NCBI GenBank assembly: GCA_050949175.1
Contig: JBMNFG010000007.1
Coordinates: 1-64,000, forward strand
Length of the DNA stretch: 64,000 bases
Direction of reading: 5' to 3'
Source of the DNA: UBA4971 sp900019985
GTDB lineage: Bacteria; Bacillota; SHA-98; UBA4971
In this document: positions 46,601-55,370 of the stretch, piece by piece
Numbering within the stretch: position 1 is the first letter of the stretch
Layout of the letters: every line of letters starts with the position of its first letter
The notes under the pieces: generated by a model
The model's database searches: none
Told to the model about the DNA's origin: nothing
What the model saw: the letters and a program-made list of their open reading frames with translations, nothing else
Translations under genes and position numbers: made by a program

Positions 46601-48526
46601 TTAAATATCAAGTTCAGTAATCTCTCTTGCATGGGTTCGGATGAATTCTCTCCTGGGTTCCACTTTGTCACCCATCAACGTAGTAAATATCTCATCAGCC
46701 GCCAAAGCATCCTCAAGGGAGACCTTAAGAAGCGTTCTCGTCTCAGGGTTCATCGTCGTCTCCCAGAGCTGTTCTGCGGTCATTTCTCCAAGGCCTTTAT
46801 ATCTTTGAACATTGATGTTGTTGCGTCCTAATTCTTCGAGAAGCTCCTCAAGCTCATTGTCGCTGAACACGTACCACTCTTTTCTGCCTTGCCTGACCCG
46901 GTAAAGGGGAGGCTGAGCAATGTAAACGTGGCCGCCCTCAACCAGTGGTTTCATGTATCGGTAGAAGAACGTAAGCAGCAAAGTCCTTATATGGGCGCCG
47001 TCTACGTCAGCGTCAGTCATGGTCACTATTTTTCTGTAGCGAAGCTTCTCGATGTCAAAATCCTCTCCGATGCCGGTTCCGAGGGCTGTAACCATTGCAC
47101 GGATCTCTTCATTCCCAAGGATCTTATCGAGCCGTGCCTTTTCTACGTTAATGACCTTTCCGCGCAGAGGCAGGATAGCTTGAAAACGTCTGTCTCTCCC
47201 CTGTTTTGCGCTGCCTCCGGCTGAATCTCCCTCAACAATGAACAGCTCACAGAGGTCCGGCTCGCGGATAGAGCAATCTGCGAGCTTTCCGGGAAGTGCC
47301 GCACCATCTAAGGCACTCTTTCGACGGGTAAGCTCCTTGGCTTTTCTTGCGGCAAGCCTGGCCCGAGACGCCTGGATCCCTTTATCTATAATTGCCCTGG
47401 CAGCCTGGGGGTTTTCTTCAAGGAAGTCAGTAAGCCCCTCAGATACTACAGACTCAACTATCCCTCGCACTTCCGTGTTGCCCAGCTTGGTCTTGGTCTG
47501 GCCCTCGAATTGCGGAGAAATCAGCTTAACACTGATGACCGCAGTAAGGCCTTCCCTTACGTCATCGCCTGTGAGATTCTCTTCATTCTCTTTAAGAAAC
47601 CCTGCTTTGCGTGCATAATCATTAATAGTCCGCGTAAGGGCTGAACGAAAACCGGCAAGATGGGTTCCGCCTTCAGTGGTATTGATGTGGTTGGCGAATG
47701 AGAAAGTGTTATCAATGTACCCGCTGTTGTATTGAAGAGCGGCTTCCACGTAGGTATCGTTGATTTCCTTGGATATATAGAAGATCTCCTTGTGGATGGG
47801 ATCCTTGTTTCTATTGAGATATTCAACGAAGGATATTATTCCGCCTTCGTAGATGAATTCAACGGATTTGCCGGCTCTCTCATCGGTAAGACTGATCTTT
47901 ATGCCTTTGTTCAGGAAGGCAAGCTCCCTCAACCTGTGTGCTAAGGTATCGAAGTTGAACTCTGTTATCTCGAAAATCTTATTATCCGGGAGAAACGTAA
48001 TGGTAGTACCTGTAGCATCGGAAGCTCCGACGACCTCAAGGCCGGTCACAGGACGGCCTCGTTCGTACCTCTGTAGATATACTTCTCCATGGGACGAGAC
48101 TTCGACTTCCAGCCACTCTGAAAGTGCGTTAACAACTGATACACCCACACCGTGAAGGCCGCCTGAAACCTTGTAGGCTCCACTGTCAAATTTGCCTCCG
48201 GCGTGAAGGACTGTCAAAACAACTTCAACCCCAGGTTTACCTGTGCCAGGATGGATGTCAACAGGTATTCCACGACCGTTGTCCGCGACTCTCAGTGAGC
48301 CGTCTCCTCTGACAGTGACCTCGATGAAGTTGCAGTACCCGGCCATAGCTTCATCGATACTGTTATCTATAACCTCGAAAGCAAGCTGGTGCAGCCCACG
48401 CGGCCCCGTGCTTCCAATATACATACTTGGACGTTTTCTAACAGCTTCAAGCCCCTCCAGGACTTGGATTTTAGCTGCATCATATCCGTTATCTTTTATC
48501 CCTCTGTTACCTGGGGTATTGCGCAT
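46601..48526 (-). CDS. gyrB: DNA gyrase subunit B
   Basis: A 641-residue ATPase subunit from ATG 48526 (MRNTPGNRGIKDNGYDAAKI); the in-frame extension to 48703 has no family match. Motifs: VLEGLEAVRKRPSMYIG, ATP-binding DNGRGIPVD and GGLHGVGVSVVNAL, TOPRIM EGDSAGGSAKQGRDR, PLRGKVINVEKAR and MTDADVDGAHIRTLLLTFF. The ribosome binding site is GGAGGTG, a little far (about 11 bases) from the ATG. Confidence 0.97.
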   Translation of the reverse strand: MRNTPGNRGIKDNGYDAAKIQVLEGLEAVRKRPSMYIGSTGPRGLHQLAFEVIDNSIDEAMAGYCNFIEVTVRGDGSLRVADNGRGIPVDIHPGTGKPGVEVVLTVLHAGGKFDSGAYKVSGGLHGVGVSVVNALSEWLEVEVSSHGEVYLQRYERGRPVTGLEVVGASDATGTTITFLPDNKIFEITEFNFDTLAHRLRELAFLNKGIKISLTDERAGKSVEFIYEGGIISFVEYLNRNKDPIHKEIFYISKEINDTYVEAALQYNSGYIDNTFSFANHINTTEGGTHLAGFRSALTRTINDYARKAGFLKENEENLTGDDVREGLTAVISVKLISPQFEGQTKTKLGNTEVRGIVESVVSEGLTDFLEENPQAARAIIDKGIQASRARLAARKAKELTRRKSALDGAALPGKLADCSIREPDLCELFIVEGDSAGGSAKQGRDRRFQAILPLRGKVINVEKARLDKILGNEEIRAMVTALGTGIGEDFDIEKLRYRKIVTMTDADVDGAHIRTLLLTFFYRYMKPLVEGGHVYIAQPPLYRVRQGRKEWYVFSDNELEELLEELGRNNINVQRYKGLGEMTAEQLWETTMNPETRTLLKVSLEDALAADEIFTTLMGDKVEPRREFIRTHAREITELDI

Positions 48527-48938
48527 GAAAACGTTCTCACCTCCGCATTTGTCACGGCAAGCAACTTCTGGCGGGAAATAGTCGACTTGGTGTTTCCGGT
48601 AGAATCGCCTTTTGTTTGACTGGTAAGAACCGTGATGGAGTCCACCACGGTTCCTCAATAAACTGTATCCCCACAAAAAAATATACCAAACGTAAGTTCG
48701 CAATCAACCCTACATATTGGTGATATTCTGGTAATATCAGAGGATACTATAATGTCTTATAAAGCGCAGTTGCTTATAGTATTTCCATGAACGCGACTCT
48801 TCACAAATCAATGTTATTATACATCAAAATCAGTGTCAACGCTAAGACTTATCCGGTTATCTAGGTGTAATAGGAGATGATCCGGAGGATGTAAGCGAGC
48901 GTGATTTAGATCATCCGGCACTTGAGATCGGAGAGCAC
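48527..48938. other. Leader and intergenic region upstream of gyrB
   Basis: A possible promoter for gyrB on the minus strand is TTGACA (48839-48834), 17-base spacer, TAACAT (48816-48811), which would give a leader of about 280 bases. A partial dyad GATGATC...GATCATC lies at about 48879-48919 after the DciA-like gene. No further gene was found. Confidence 0.45.
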
Positions 48939-49427
48939 TTAAACTGTTTCACGCAACTTGCGGGTTTCTTCTGTTGTAATGGCAAACCGTACAAAGACCT
49001 CTTTCAGTGCAGGGTCTTTGATAGCGGAAGCTAATTCCCTTATTCTTTGGACCTCACCGGCAGGAAGGGCTTGTCTGCGCGCTCTTCGAACCCCTTCACC
49101 TTTTCGTCCTCCCGGCTGTTCCGTAGGTTCGTGTAAGCTCCTCCCGGTGGCTCTAAATCTTATATCTTTTACGGTTCCTCCGCCCAACCGCCGATTTAAC
49201 TGCTTTAAGATATCTCGTTTCAACAACGATAATTCAGTAGCCCATACAGAGTTCTTAACCTCAACGAACAGTATTCCGTCTCTGCACGTAACTGCCTTGG
49301 AGACCTTGGCTGCAGCAGGGCCCACTACGTCTTCCCACATGGCAACAGCCTGGGAACGCTTGACTTTTCTGACTATCCCGAGTCTGCGCAAGCTGCTTTG
49401 GATAGCTACGTTAATCCTGACTGTCAT
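48939..49427 (-). CDS. DciA-like DUF721 protein
   Basis: A 162-residue protein with the DUF721 N-domain (AIQSSLRRLGIVRKVKRSQA, WEDVVGPAAAKVSKAVTCRD, GILFVEVKNSVWATELSLLK). DciA of this family loads or recruits the replicative helicase DnaB in many bacteria. The C-terminal half is basic and variable (GRKGEGVRRARRQ). It lies between recF and gyrB, the usual site in Clostridia, and overlaps recF by one base. Confidence 0.88.
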   Translation of the reverse strand: MTVRINVAIQSSLRRLGIVRKVKRSQAVAMWEDVVGPAAAKVSKAVTCRDGILFVEVKNSVWATELSLLKRDILKQLNRRLGGGTVKDIRFRATGRSLHEPTEQPGGRKGEGVRRARRQALPAGEVQRIRELASAIKDPALKEVFVRFAITTEETRKLRETV

Positions 49428-50578
49428 CAGTTGGCCTCCTGGACAGAGCCGGCTTGTACAAGAAAGATCTTTCCGGGCTCCGAAAGCTCATCAACGATCT
49501 TTTCATCCGTCGTAGTGATAACAGTCTGAATACCCCGATCTATGTACTTCCACAGATGGGCCCTTTTTTCGGGGTCCAGTTCACTTGATACGTCATCCAA
49601 GAGGAGGATGGCGTCTTCCCCCATCTCACTCCTGATGAAATCAAGCTCTGCCAAGCGCAGGGCCAGCACTGCAGCTCGTTGTTGACCCTGGGAACTGAAG
49701 GCTCTCATATCAGTGCCGTCCAAGGTGAATACCATATCATCCCTATGAGGGCCTACCAAAGTAACGCCTCGCATGAGTTCATCTTGCCTTAGCTTGACGA
49801 GCTCGTCATGAAACAAGGCTGACCACTTCTTGGTCATTCCCTGTTCATCAGCCTGTTCGTCAGAGAGAAAAGGCCTTTCAACATCAAATGAAGGACGGTA
49901 AATAAGCTTAAGAAGGCCTAAAGAGGAAATATCCCTCCACGCATTCTGCGCCAGAGCTGAAAACTCTTGAATAACCTTAGCCCTTCTCACCATTATGCGC
50001 ACGCCTACAGATACCAATTGCTCGTCCCAGACATCCAATGCTGCTTTGACATGTATAGAATCTACCTTATGGCGTGCATCTTTTAGGTATGTATTACGTT
50101 GTATTAAAATCCTCCGGTAATCGGCCAGGTCCTTACGGTACCGCTCGTTTACTGCAGATATCTCCGAGTCCAGGAATTTCCTTCGCTCAACAGGCCCCCC
50201 CTTAATGATCCTTAGGTCATCAGGGCCGAATATTACAACGTTTGCAGCACCGATATAGTCAATAGCAGTATCTTGATGAACGCCGTTTAAGCGAATTCTC
50301 TTCCCTCTTTCGGGACTGAAAGCAACTTCCACAAGGAGGTCTCCGTTCTTTCGGATAAACCGCGAAGCAGTGTAGAACGTTGACTCTCCCCACCTGACAA
50401 GCTCCATGTCACGGGATGTTCTGTACGACTTTCCGGTGCCACATAAATAGACAGCCTCTATTATGTTTGTCTTCCCTTGTCCGTTATTACCCAAGAGTAT
50501 GTTTTTCCCGGGAAATAATTCTATATCGAGGGCAGTATAGTTCCGGAAATTCCTCAATCTCAGCTTGTCAAGGAGCAT
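49427..50578 (-). CDS. recF: DNA replication and repair protein RecF
   Basis: A 383-residue SMC-like ATPase, started at ATG 50578 (MLLDKLRLRNFRNYTALDIE), 9 bases after GGAGG. Walker A is LLGNNGQGKTNIIEAVY; the signature is FSSQGQQRAAVLALRLAEL, and Walker B is DAILLLDDVSSELDPEKR. It acts in gap repair with RecO and RecR. It overlaps the yaaA stop by 11 bases. A near-match to the Noc-binding consensus lies within it at 50503-50516. Confidence 0.97.
   Translation of the reverse strand: MLLDKLRLRNFRNYTALDIELFPGKNILLGNNGQGKTNIIEAVYLCGTGKSYRTSRDMELVRWGESTFYTASRFIRKNGDLLVEVAFSPERGKRIRLNGVHQDTAIDYIGAANVVIFGPDDLRIIKGGPVERRKFLDSEISAVNERYRKDLADYRRILIQRNTYLKDARHKVDSIHVKAALDVWDEQLVSVGVRIMVRRAKVIQEFSALAQNAWRDISSLGLLKLIYRPSFDVERPFLSDEQADEQGMTKKWSALFHDELVKLRQDELMRGVTLVGPHRDDMVFTLDGTDMRAFSSQGQQRAAVLALRLAELDFIRSEMGEDAILLLDDVSSELDPEKRAHLWKYIDRGIQTVITTTDEKIVDELSEPGKIFLVQAGSVQEAN
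50503..50516. promoter_or_regulatory. Possible Noc-binding site inside recF
   Basis: TTTTCCCGGGAAAT differs at one position from the B. subtilis Noc site ATTTCCCGGGAAAT. A Noc gene is present in this window (61760). Confidence 0.4.
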
Positions 50579-50819
50579 ACTCTGCATCCTCCGTTACTTC
50601 GTAGACAATCCCTTCAACGTTCTCAACTTCCACTTTATCCCCGCTCTTGAGCTTTCTTCCTCTTTGAGTTTCTATTTCTCCGTTCACAAGAACATAGCCT
50701 GATTGTATGAGCTCCTTGGCGTGGCCTCCGGTACTTGCGAGACCTGCCCATTTTAAGAATTGATCAAGCCTGATTACACTTCCGCTTATTGCGATTCTTT
50801 CAACTCTCGTCTTCTCCAT
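50568..50819 (-). CDS. yaaA: S4-domain protein YaaA
   Basis: An 83-residue protein with an RNA-binding S4 domain (IRLDQFLKWAGLASTGGHAK, then SGYVLVNGEIETQRGRKL and GDKVEV). YaaA of B. subtilis sits between dnaN and recF, as here, and is linked to 50S ribosome assembly. It overlaps recF; dnaN ends 27 bases upstream. Confidence 0.92.
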   Translation of the reverse strand: MEKTRVERIAISGSVIRLDQFLKWAGLASTGGHAKELIQSGYVLVNGEIETQRGRKLKSGDKVEVENVEGIVYEVTEDAEYAP

Positions 50820-50846
50820 AATAAGGCAACTTGACTCCTACCGCGC

Positions 50847-52007
50847 CTATACATTTAGCGATACAGGCATTATAAGATACAGGAACCTGACAGGTTTAGC
50901 CGGCTCACTTTCTACTTGGGTGAGAATAACCGGGCTTGTGCTTCCTCCTGTCATCTTGATAGCTATCTCGTCATCGTCTACAGCTTTCAGCACATCAGTA
51001 ATAAACCTTGCCTTTAAAGCAATTTCTCCGTTCCCCTCTGTAACCTTGATTGCTGAGATCTCGTCCAGTGCCCTCCCCACTTCCGGAGCATTAGCACTCA
51101 CCGTGAGTGTCGTATCTCGCGCACTGAGACGGACAGTTCCAAACTCATCTTGGCCCATAATAGATACGCGTTCCACGCTTTCCTGGAAAGCTTCCCTTTC
51201 CACGACTATCAACGTACTGTGCTGCTGTGGGATTACCCTTTCGTAACTTGGAAATTGGCCTTCAATCAACCTGCTTACAATCGTCGTATCTGTCCACTTG
51301 AAAGCTACCTGGTTTTCCGATGCGTATACCTCTACTTCCTCGTCAGAATTCTGAAGTATTCTTGCTACTTCGTTGAGAGCCCTGGCAGGGATGAGTAAGC
51401 CTTTGTCCCTTTTCCGAGAAAAGCCGTTCTCAGAAGAAACCCGTGTTAAAGCTAATCTAAATGAATCTGTAGCCACCAGCTTAACTTCGTTTTCGTCAAA
51501 CTCCATGAAAACACCGGTAAGGAAAGGCCTGGTTTCTTCCGTAGCCACGCAAAAAGCCGTCATTTTGATGAAATTGGCAAGTTCCTTCCCGGCCACTTTC
51601 CACCATGCTATCTCAGGCACTTCAGGGAACAATGGATACTCAGCCGGATCCATGGAATTAATCTCGTATACCGCTTTTCCGCTTGAAATAACGGCAACTC
51701 TTTTTTCAGAGTCATATCTGAGTACGACTTCTCTTTCCGGCAATCTACGAACTATCTCCCCCAGATACTTCGCAGGAAGAACCATCCGAAAACTGCCTGT
51801 AAGCGAGCTGGGAACATAGGTCTCTATGTACGACTCGAGATCAGTTCCGATAAGGTGAAGGCCCTTATCCGATGTTTCTATCAGCATTCCCTGTAGAATA
51901 GGCAGTGTACTCCTGGATGAAACACCTCTTTGCACTATAGCTACACCTTTTGCCAAAAGCTCTCTGTCACAAGAGACTGCATTATCAGTACCCGGTAGGT
52001 TATTCAT
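50847..52007 (-). CDS. dnaN: DNA polymerase III beta subunit (sliding clamp)
   Basis: A 386-residue clamp with three repeated domains. Recognisable segments are VQRGVSSRSTLPILQGMLIE, LPAKYLGEIVRRLPEREV, RPFLTGVFMEFDENEVKLVA, DSFRLALTR and the C-terminal YLIMPVSLN-like ending (RFLYLIMPVSL). It is about 10 residues longer than usual, mostly at the two ends. The start is ATG 52007 with a weak GGGGGAAC upstream. The unwinding element of the origin lies just before the gene. Confidence 0.97.
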   Translation of the reverse strand: MNNLPGTDNAVSCDRELLAKGVAIVQRGVSSRSTLPILQGMLIETSDKGLHLIGTDLESYIETYVPSSLTGSFRMVLPAKYLGEIVRRLPEREVVLRYDSEKRVAVISSGKAVYEINSMDPAEYPLFPEVPEIAWWKVAGKELANFIKMTAFCVATEETRPFLTGVFMEFDENEVKLVATDSFRLALTRVSSENGFSRKRDKGLLIPARALNEVARILQNSDEEVEVYASENQVAFKWTDTTIVSRLIEGQFPSYERVIPQQHSTLIVVEREAFQESVERVSIMGQDEFGTVRLSARDTTLTVSANAPEVGRALDEISAIKVTEGNGEIALKARFITDVLKAVDDDEIAIKMTGGSTSPVILTQVESEPAKPVRFLYLIMPVSLNV

Positions 52008-52087
52008 TCAGAGGTTCCCCCTTTTTCAATACATACTTTCAACAAGTAGTACTACTAATACGATTTTCTAGTACTTGTACACTTTCG

Positions 52088-52197
52088 TAGTACTAGTAGT
52101 AGGGCCTGTTGATTTGTGGATAAGTCGTTGTACGCAATGACATCAATGAGATCCCGCTGTGGACAAGCATGTGGATTTCCCGCACAGTTTGTCCACA
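52088..52197. other. oriC unwinding region between dnaA and dnaN
   Basis: On the plus strand the order is TAG-TAC-TAG-TAG-TAG (52088-52102), a GC-containing spacer GGCCTGTTGATT (52103-52114) and a perfect DnaA box TGTGGATAA (52115-52123). Read from the box this is the DnaA-trio arrangement (3'-GAT repeats) of the basal unwinding system. More boxes follow: TGTGGACAA (52158-52166), TGTGGATTT (52170-52178) and TTGTCCACA (52189-52197). The AT-rich stretch 52021-52087, with further TAG/TAC triplets, is the likely melting site. The remaining bases to 52315 show only weak boxes. Confidence 0.85.
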
Positions 52198-52315
52198 TAA
52201 TCCAGAGATAAATCTAGTTCAGAAAACCATCAACAAAGTCTCCACAAGTAATGAGCAAAGTGCTAACAGACAATCCACACCCGGGCTTCTCCTTATCCTT
52301 ATAAATAAGTAAAGA

Positions 52316-53665
52316 TCAAGTCATTTCTTTAAGTTTAGAGATGATCTCCTTGACAGAGGCGGCAAGAGCAGGGTCCTGCTGTATATCGTCTTGTATCTTT
52401 GAACACGCATGCATCACGGTAGTATGGTCGCGTCCGCCGAATTCATCTCCTATCCTAGGCAAAGATGCTTCAGTCAGTTCTCTTGATAGGTACATTGCGA
52501 TCTGCCGTGGATACGTAATATTCCTAGTTCTTTTCTTAGATTTCAGATCATCCATTGATACACGGAAGTATTGGGCTACTGCCTGCTGCACCTGATATAT
52601 AGAGACCTGTCTCGGCCTTTGAGCAGGGATCAGATCACGCAAGCAATCGGCTGCCGCGGCAACTGTCATCAGACGATTATGAATCGAGCAATGAGCAGCT
52701 ACCCTGGTTAATGCTCCTTCCAGTTCACGGATGTTTGAACGTATCTGGTTTGCTATGTAGACTAAGACATCTTGAGGTATGTCAAGCCCTTCTTGTTGGG
52801 CTTTCTTGTTTAAGATAGCGATCCTTGTTTCGAGGTCAGGAGGTTGGATATCAGATATCAAACCCCATTCAAATCGGGAACGCAGGCGGTCTTCCAGTGT
52901 AGGAATCTCCTTAGGAGGACGGTCGCTTGAGATGACTATCTGCTTCCCTGCTTCGTGCAACGCATTGAAAGTATGGAAGAATTCTTCTTGTGTGCGCTCC
53001 TTCTGGGCTAAGAACTGGACATCGTCGATTAAGAGCACGTCCACATTGCGGTACCGCTCGCGAAACTCCATGGTTTTATCGTCTCTGATAGAGTCGATAA
53101 GATCGTTTGTGAACTTCTCGCAAGGGGCATACACGACTTTGGCATTGGGTGAGCGTTGTAAGACGAAGTGCCCTATTGCCTGCATGAGATGGGTTTTGCC
53201 CAGCCCTACTCCACCGTAGATAAAAAGAGGATTGTAAGCTTTGCCCGGCGCTTCAGCTACTGCAAGGCATGCTGCATGTGCAAACATATTGCTGTTTCCC
53301 ACAACAAAAGTCTCAAAAGTGTACTTAGGATTGAGTTTTGCAACGTACATATCATCTCCGGGCAAGGAAACCGGACTAACCTGGTCACCGGCAATAAGTG
53401 ACGGCCCAACAGAAGGATCGCCTGAAACATACGTTACATCCATATCCTTGCCTGTAATAGCCTTTAGAGTGCCGACGATATCTTCACGGTAGTTGTCAGT
53501 TAGAAACTTCCTGCCTATGTCATGAGGCGTCTTGACAACTATCGTATTCCCGTTAAGTTTTATTCCTTCGGTATTTCTGAACCACGTTTCATAGCTTGGT
53601 TTCGATACTTTCGATTGCATAATCTCAAGTACCTGACCCCAAAGCGTGGCAGCCTGTTCAGCCAT
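52316..53665 (-). CDS. dnaA: Chromosomal replication initiator DnaA
   Basis: A 449-residue AAA+ initiator. Domain I occupies residues 1-85; the Walker A is YGGVGLGKTHLMQAIG, Walker B VDVLLIDDVQFLAQ, and the DNA-binding domain IV ends with the signature FGGRDHTTVMHACSKI. Domain II is short. It melts the origin by filament growth over the DnaA-trios found between this gene and dnaN. The ribosome binding site is GGGGGTAGG before ATG 53665. Confidence 0.98.
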   Translation of the reverse strand: MAEQAATLWGQVLEIMQSKVSKPSYETWFRNTEGIKLNGNTIVVKTPHDIGRKFLTDNYREDIVGTLKAITGKDMDVTYVSGDPSVGPSLIAGDQVSPVSLPGDDMYVAKLNPKYTFETFVVGNSNMFAHAACLAVAEAPGKAYNPLFIYGGVGLGKTHLMQAIGHFVLQRSPNAKVVYAPCEKFTNDLIDSIRDDKTMEFRERYRNVDVLLIDDVQFLAQKERTQEEFFHTFNALHEAGKQIVISSDRPPKEIPTLEDRLRSRFEWGLISDIQPPDLETRIAILNKKAQQEGLDIPQDVLVYIANQIRSNIRELEGALTRVAAHCSIHNRLMTVAAAADCLRDLIPAQRPRQVSIYQVQQAVAQYFRVSMDDLKSKKRTRNITYPRQIAMYLSRELTEASLPRIGDEFGGRDHTTVMHACSKIQDDIQQDPALAASVKEIISKLKEMT

Positions 53666-53707
53666 GGACCCTACCCCCTGAAACCCTGATAAACACCATA
53701 TAATAGG

Positions 53708-54607
53708 TTATCCCGCAATATAGGGGAGAAATGCAATACCTTTCGAGGTTAATTTACGTTTTCCTGAAGAATCTACAGTCTGTATTAGACCATGGTTTTC
53801 CAAAACGACTAAATCCCGATAAGCCGTGCTAAGGCTAATTGATAATTCCTTCGCCACCAAAGAAGGTCCTCCTTCACCTTCTTCCGCAAGTATCATGAAA
53901 ACCTTTTTCTGTCGATGGGAAAGGATATTGTGGAGCTTTTCATATGTCTCGGAATTATCGATTACCCCGGGTGCGCGTTGAGCCGTGGAAGGCTGGGATG
54001 GCGTACCGCTTGCACCGGCAGGCTTCTCTTTCACTACGCGAGCAGGCTCTTTACCTTCCTTTGAACACGAAAGAGTAATGACACACCCTTGTTTCAGGTT
54101 GTCTTCTATTAAGATGGTTCCGCCGATAGATCGCATGGAATCTTTCACTATGGGAAGGCCTGAACCTACTCCCCTTACGATTTCTTTCATTTTCGATGAT
54201 GCTGTGGTGAAACCTGGAAGGAAAGCCTTTTCTTTGTCTGGAATACCCGGACCTTGATCAGACACTCTGATAGTATTCCCATCAGGAAGAATCGTTATGA
54301 CAGCTTCCTGTATGTCAGCGTGAAGGAGGTTTTCCACAACTTCCTTTATAGCTATGTACGGTAAAGTGCTTCCTTTGTCATGGGCAAGGGCATAGGTTTT
54401 TGATGATACTTCATTTAATAGCTCAGCGTAGTCACTTGACCTGATATCTACTATTCGCGGTAGTGTACTAAGGGAATCGTACACTGCGATTCTGACACCG
54501 CGCTCCTGTTCTCTCCAGGACGATTCATGAGGGTTGGAACAAGTCGAAAAGTGCCTGTCATGCGTTTCAATTCGTTTTCCGAAAAGACGTGAAAAAAGGC
54601 GTATCAT
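53708..54607 (-). CDS. Histidine-kinase-like ATPase fused to a winged helix, beside dnaA
   Basis: About 299 residues from ATG 54607 (MIRLFSRLFGKR); longer frames reach into the DnaA-box region. Residues 85-185 form a HATPase_c (Bergerat) fold: N-box YIAIKEVVENLLHADI, G1 VSDQGPGIPDKEK, and G2 RGVGSGLPIVKDSMRSIGG. There is no phosphoacceptor histidine domain. After a Pro/Ala/Ser-rich linker comes a winged helix (SHRQKKVFMILAEEG, LSISLSTAYRDLVVLENHGL). It may be an ATP-gated DNA-binding regulator. It is 42 bases upstream of dnaA on the same strand, so co-transcription is likely. Confidence 0.78.
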   Translation of the reverse strand: MIRLFSRLFGKRIETHDRHFSTCSNPHESSWREQERGVRIAVYDSLSTLPRIVDIRSSDYAELLNEVSSKTYALAHDKGSTLPYIAIKEVVENLLHADIQEAVITILPDGNTIRVSDQGPGIPDKEKAFLPGFTTASSKMKEIVRGVGSGLPIVKDSMRSIGGTILIEDNLKQGCVITLSCSKEGKEPARVVKEKPAGASGTPSQPSTAQRAPGVIDNSETYEKLHNILSHRQKKVFMILAEEGEGGPSLVAKELSISLSTAYRDLVVLENHGLIQTVDSSGKRKLTSKGIAFLPYIAG

Positions 54608-54633
54608 TTCGTTGCCATGCCTTTCACCCTGAG

Positions 54634-54897
54634 TTTTCCACAGGCCTTTCCACAATATGTGGAAAGATGTCAAGCAAGTCACCATTCACAGGAAACTAAC
54701 GTTCTATCCACAGGGAATCCACAGATTTTGTGGATAAAGCTACGACAGTTAGGAGGCGGTTTTCTCTTTAAAACATGCAGTCTAGCTCGTTATATGTATT
54801 ATCCACAGGCGATTTCAGAAAGCGGCGAAAGTCTTGTAGAATACTCACTTAAGATATCAACGGTTTACCCACAAGGTTATCCACAGCCTGTGCATAA
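54634..54897. other. DnaA-box cluster upstream of the dnaA operon (oriC, second part)
   Basis: Perfect boxes: TTATCCACA at 54799-54807 and 54877-54885, and TGTGGATAA at 54729-54737. One- or two-mismatch boxes: TTTTCCACA 54634-54642, CTTTCCACA 54646-54654, TGTGGAAAG 54658-54666, CTATCCACA 54704-54712, GAATCCACA 54715-54723, TTACCCACA 54865-54873 and TGTGCATAA 54889-54897. Together with the dnaA-dnaN cluster this gives a bipartite origin. The rest of 54898-55120 has no gene and no recognised element. Confidence 0.88.
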
Positions 54898-55120
54898 GTG
54901 TTTGCTTGCGGGGGAAAACTATACCTCTTACCAACATTTATGGAAAGACTGGAAAAGTCCACATGCTTATCTTAGCAAACGTTTCAAGAGTAGACAAGTG
55001 TTGAGAGCAGGAGGAGCAGTATAGGAGTTTGGGGTGTGGCGGCAAGTGGTGAAAACAGGGTATTGTTGTCCTACGAAAAACGGAAAAATGTACGTGAAAT
55101 AACGGTTAAGTCCGGGAAGC

Positions 55121-55150
55121 TTGACACACAGAAAGGCGTTACCTTATACT
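55121..55150 (+). promoter_or_regulatory. Promoter of rpmH
   Basis: TTGACA (55121-55126), 18-base spacer, TATACT (55145-55150), 50 bases before the start codon of rpmH. It starts the plus-strand operon region to spo0J. Confidence 0.75.
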
Positions 55151-55199
55151 CGTATTTGTACAGGGTGGTCCAGTGGGGGATTTAGGAGGTCGATTAATA

Positions 55200-55334
55200 A
55201 TGAAAAGGACTTATCAGCCGAAAGTAAGGCGCAGAGCAAGGCGCCATGGTTTTATGAAGAGAATGCGGACACGGGGAGGCCGCAGGGTCATTAAGATGAG
55301 GCGCCGGAGAGGGAGAAAGCGCCTGACCGTATAA
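55200..55334 (+). CDS. rpmH: 50S ribosomal protein L34
   Basis: A 44-residue very basic protein (MKRTYQPKVRRRARRHGFMK, ending RKRLTV), the normal length for L34. The ribosome binding site AGGAGG lies 9 bases before ATG 55200. It is the first gene of the rpmH-rnpA-yidD-yidC-jag group that lies next to oriC in most bacteria. Confidence 0.97.
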   Translation: MKRTYQPKVRRRARRHGFMKRMRTRGGRRVIKMRRRRGRKRLTV

Positions 55335-55370
55335 ATCCGATAATGCCGAAAGCAAGGCAAGGTGCCGCCG

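Noticed and set aside
48527..48703. N-terminal extension of GyrB
   Set aside because: The 59 extra residues match no gyrase family; the ATG at 48526 begins the usual protein and follows GGAGGTG.
54617..55024. 135-codon plus-strand open frame across the origin
   Set aside because: It covers the DnaA-box cluster, has no ribosome binding site and no family pattern.
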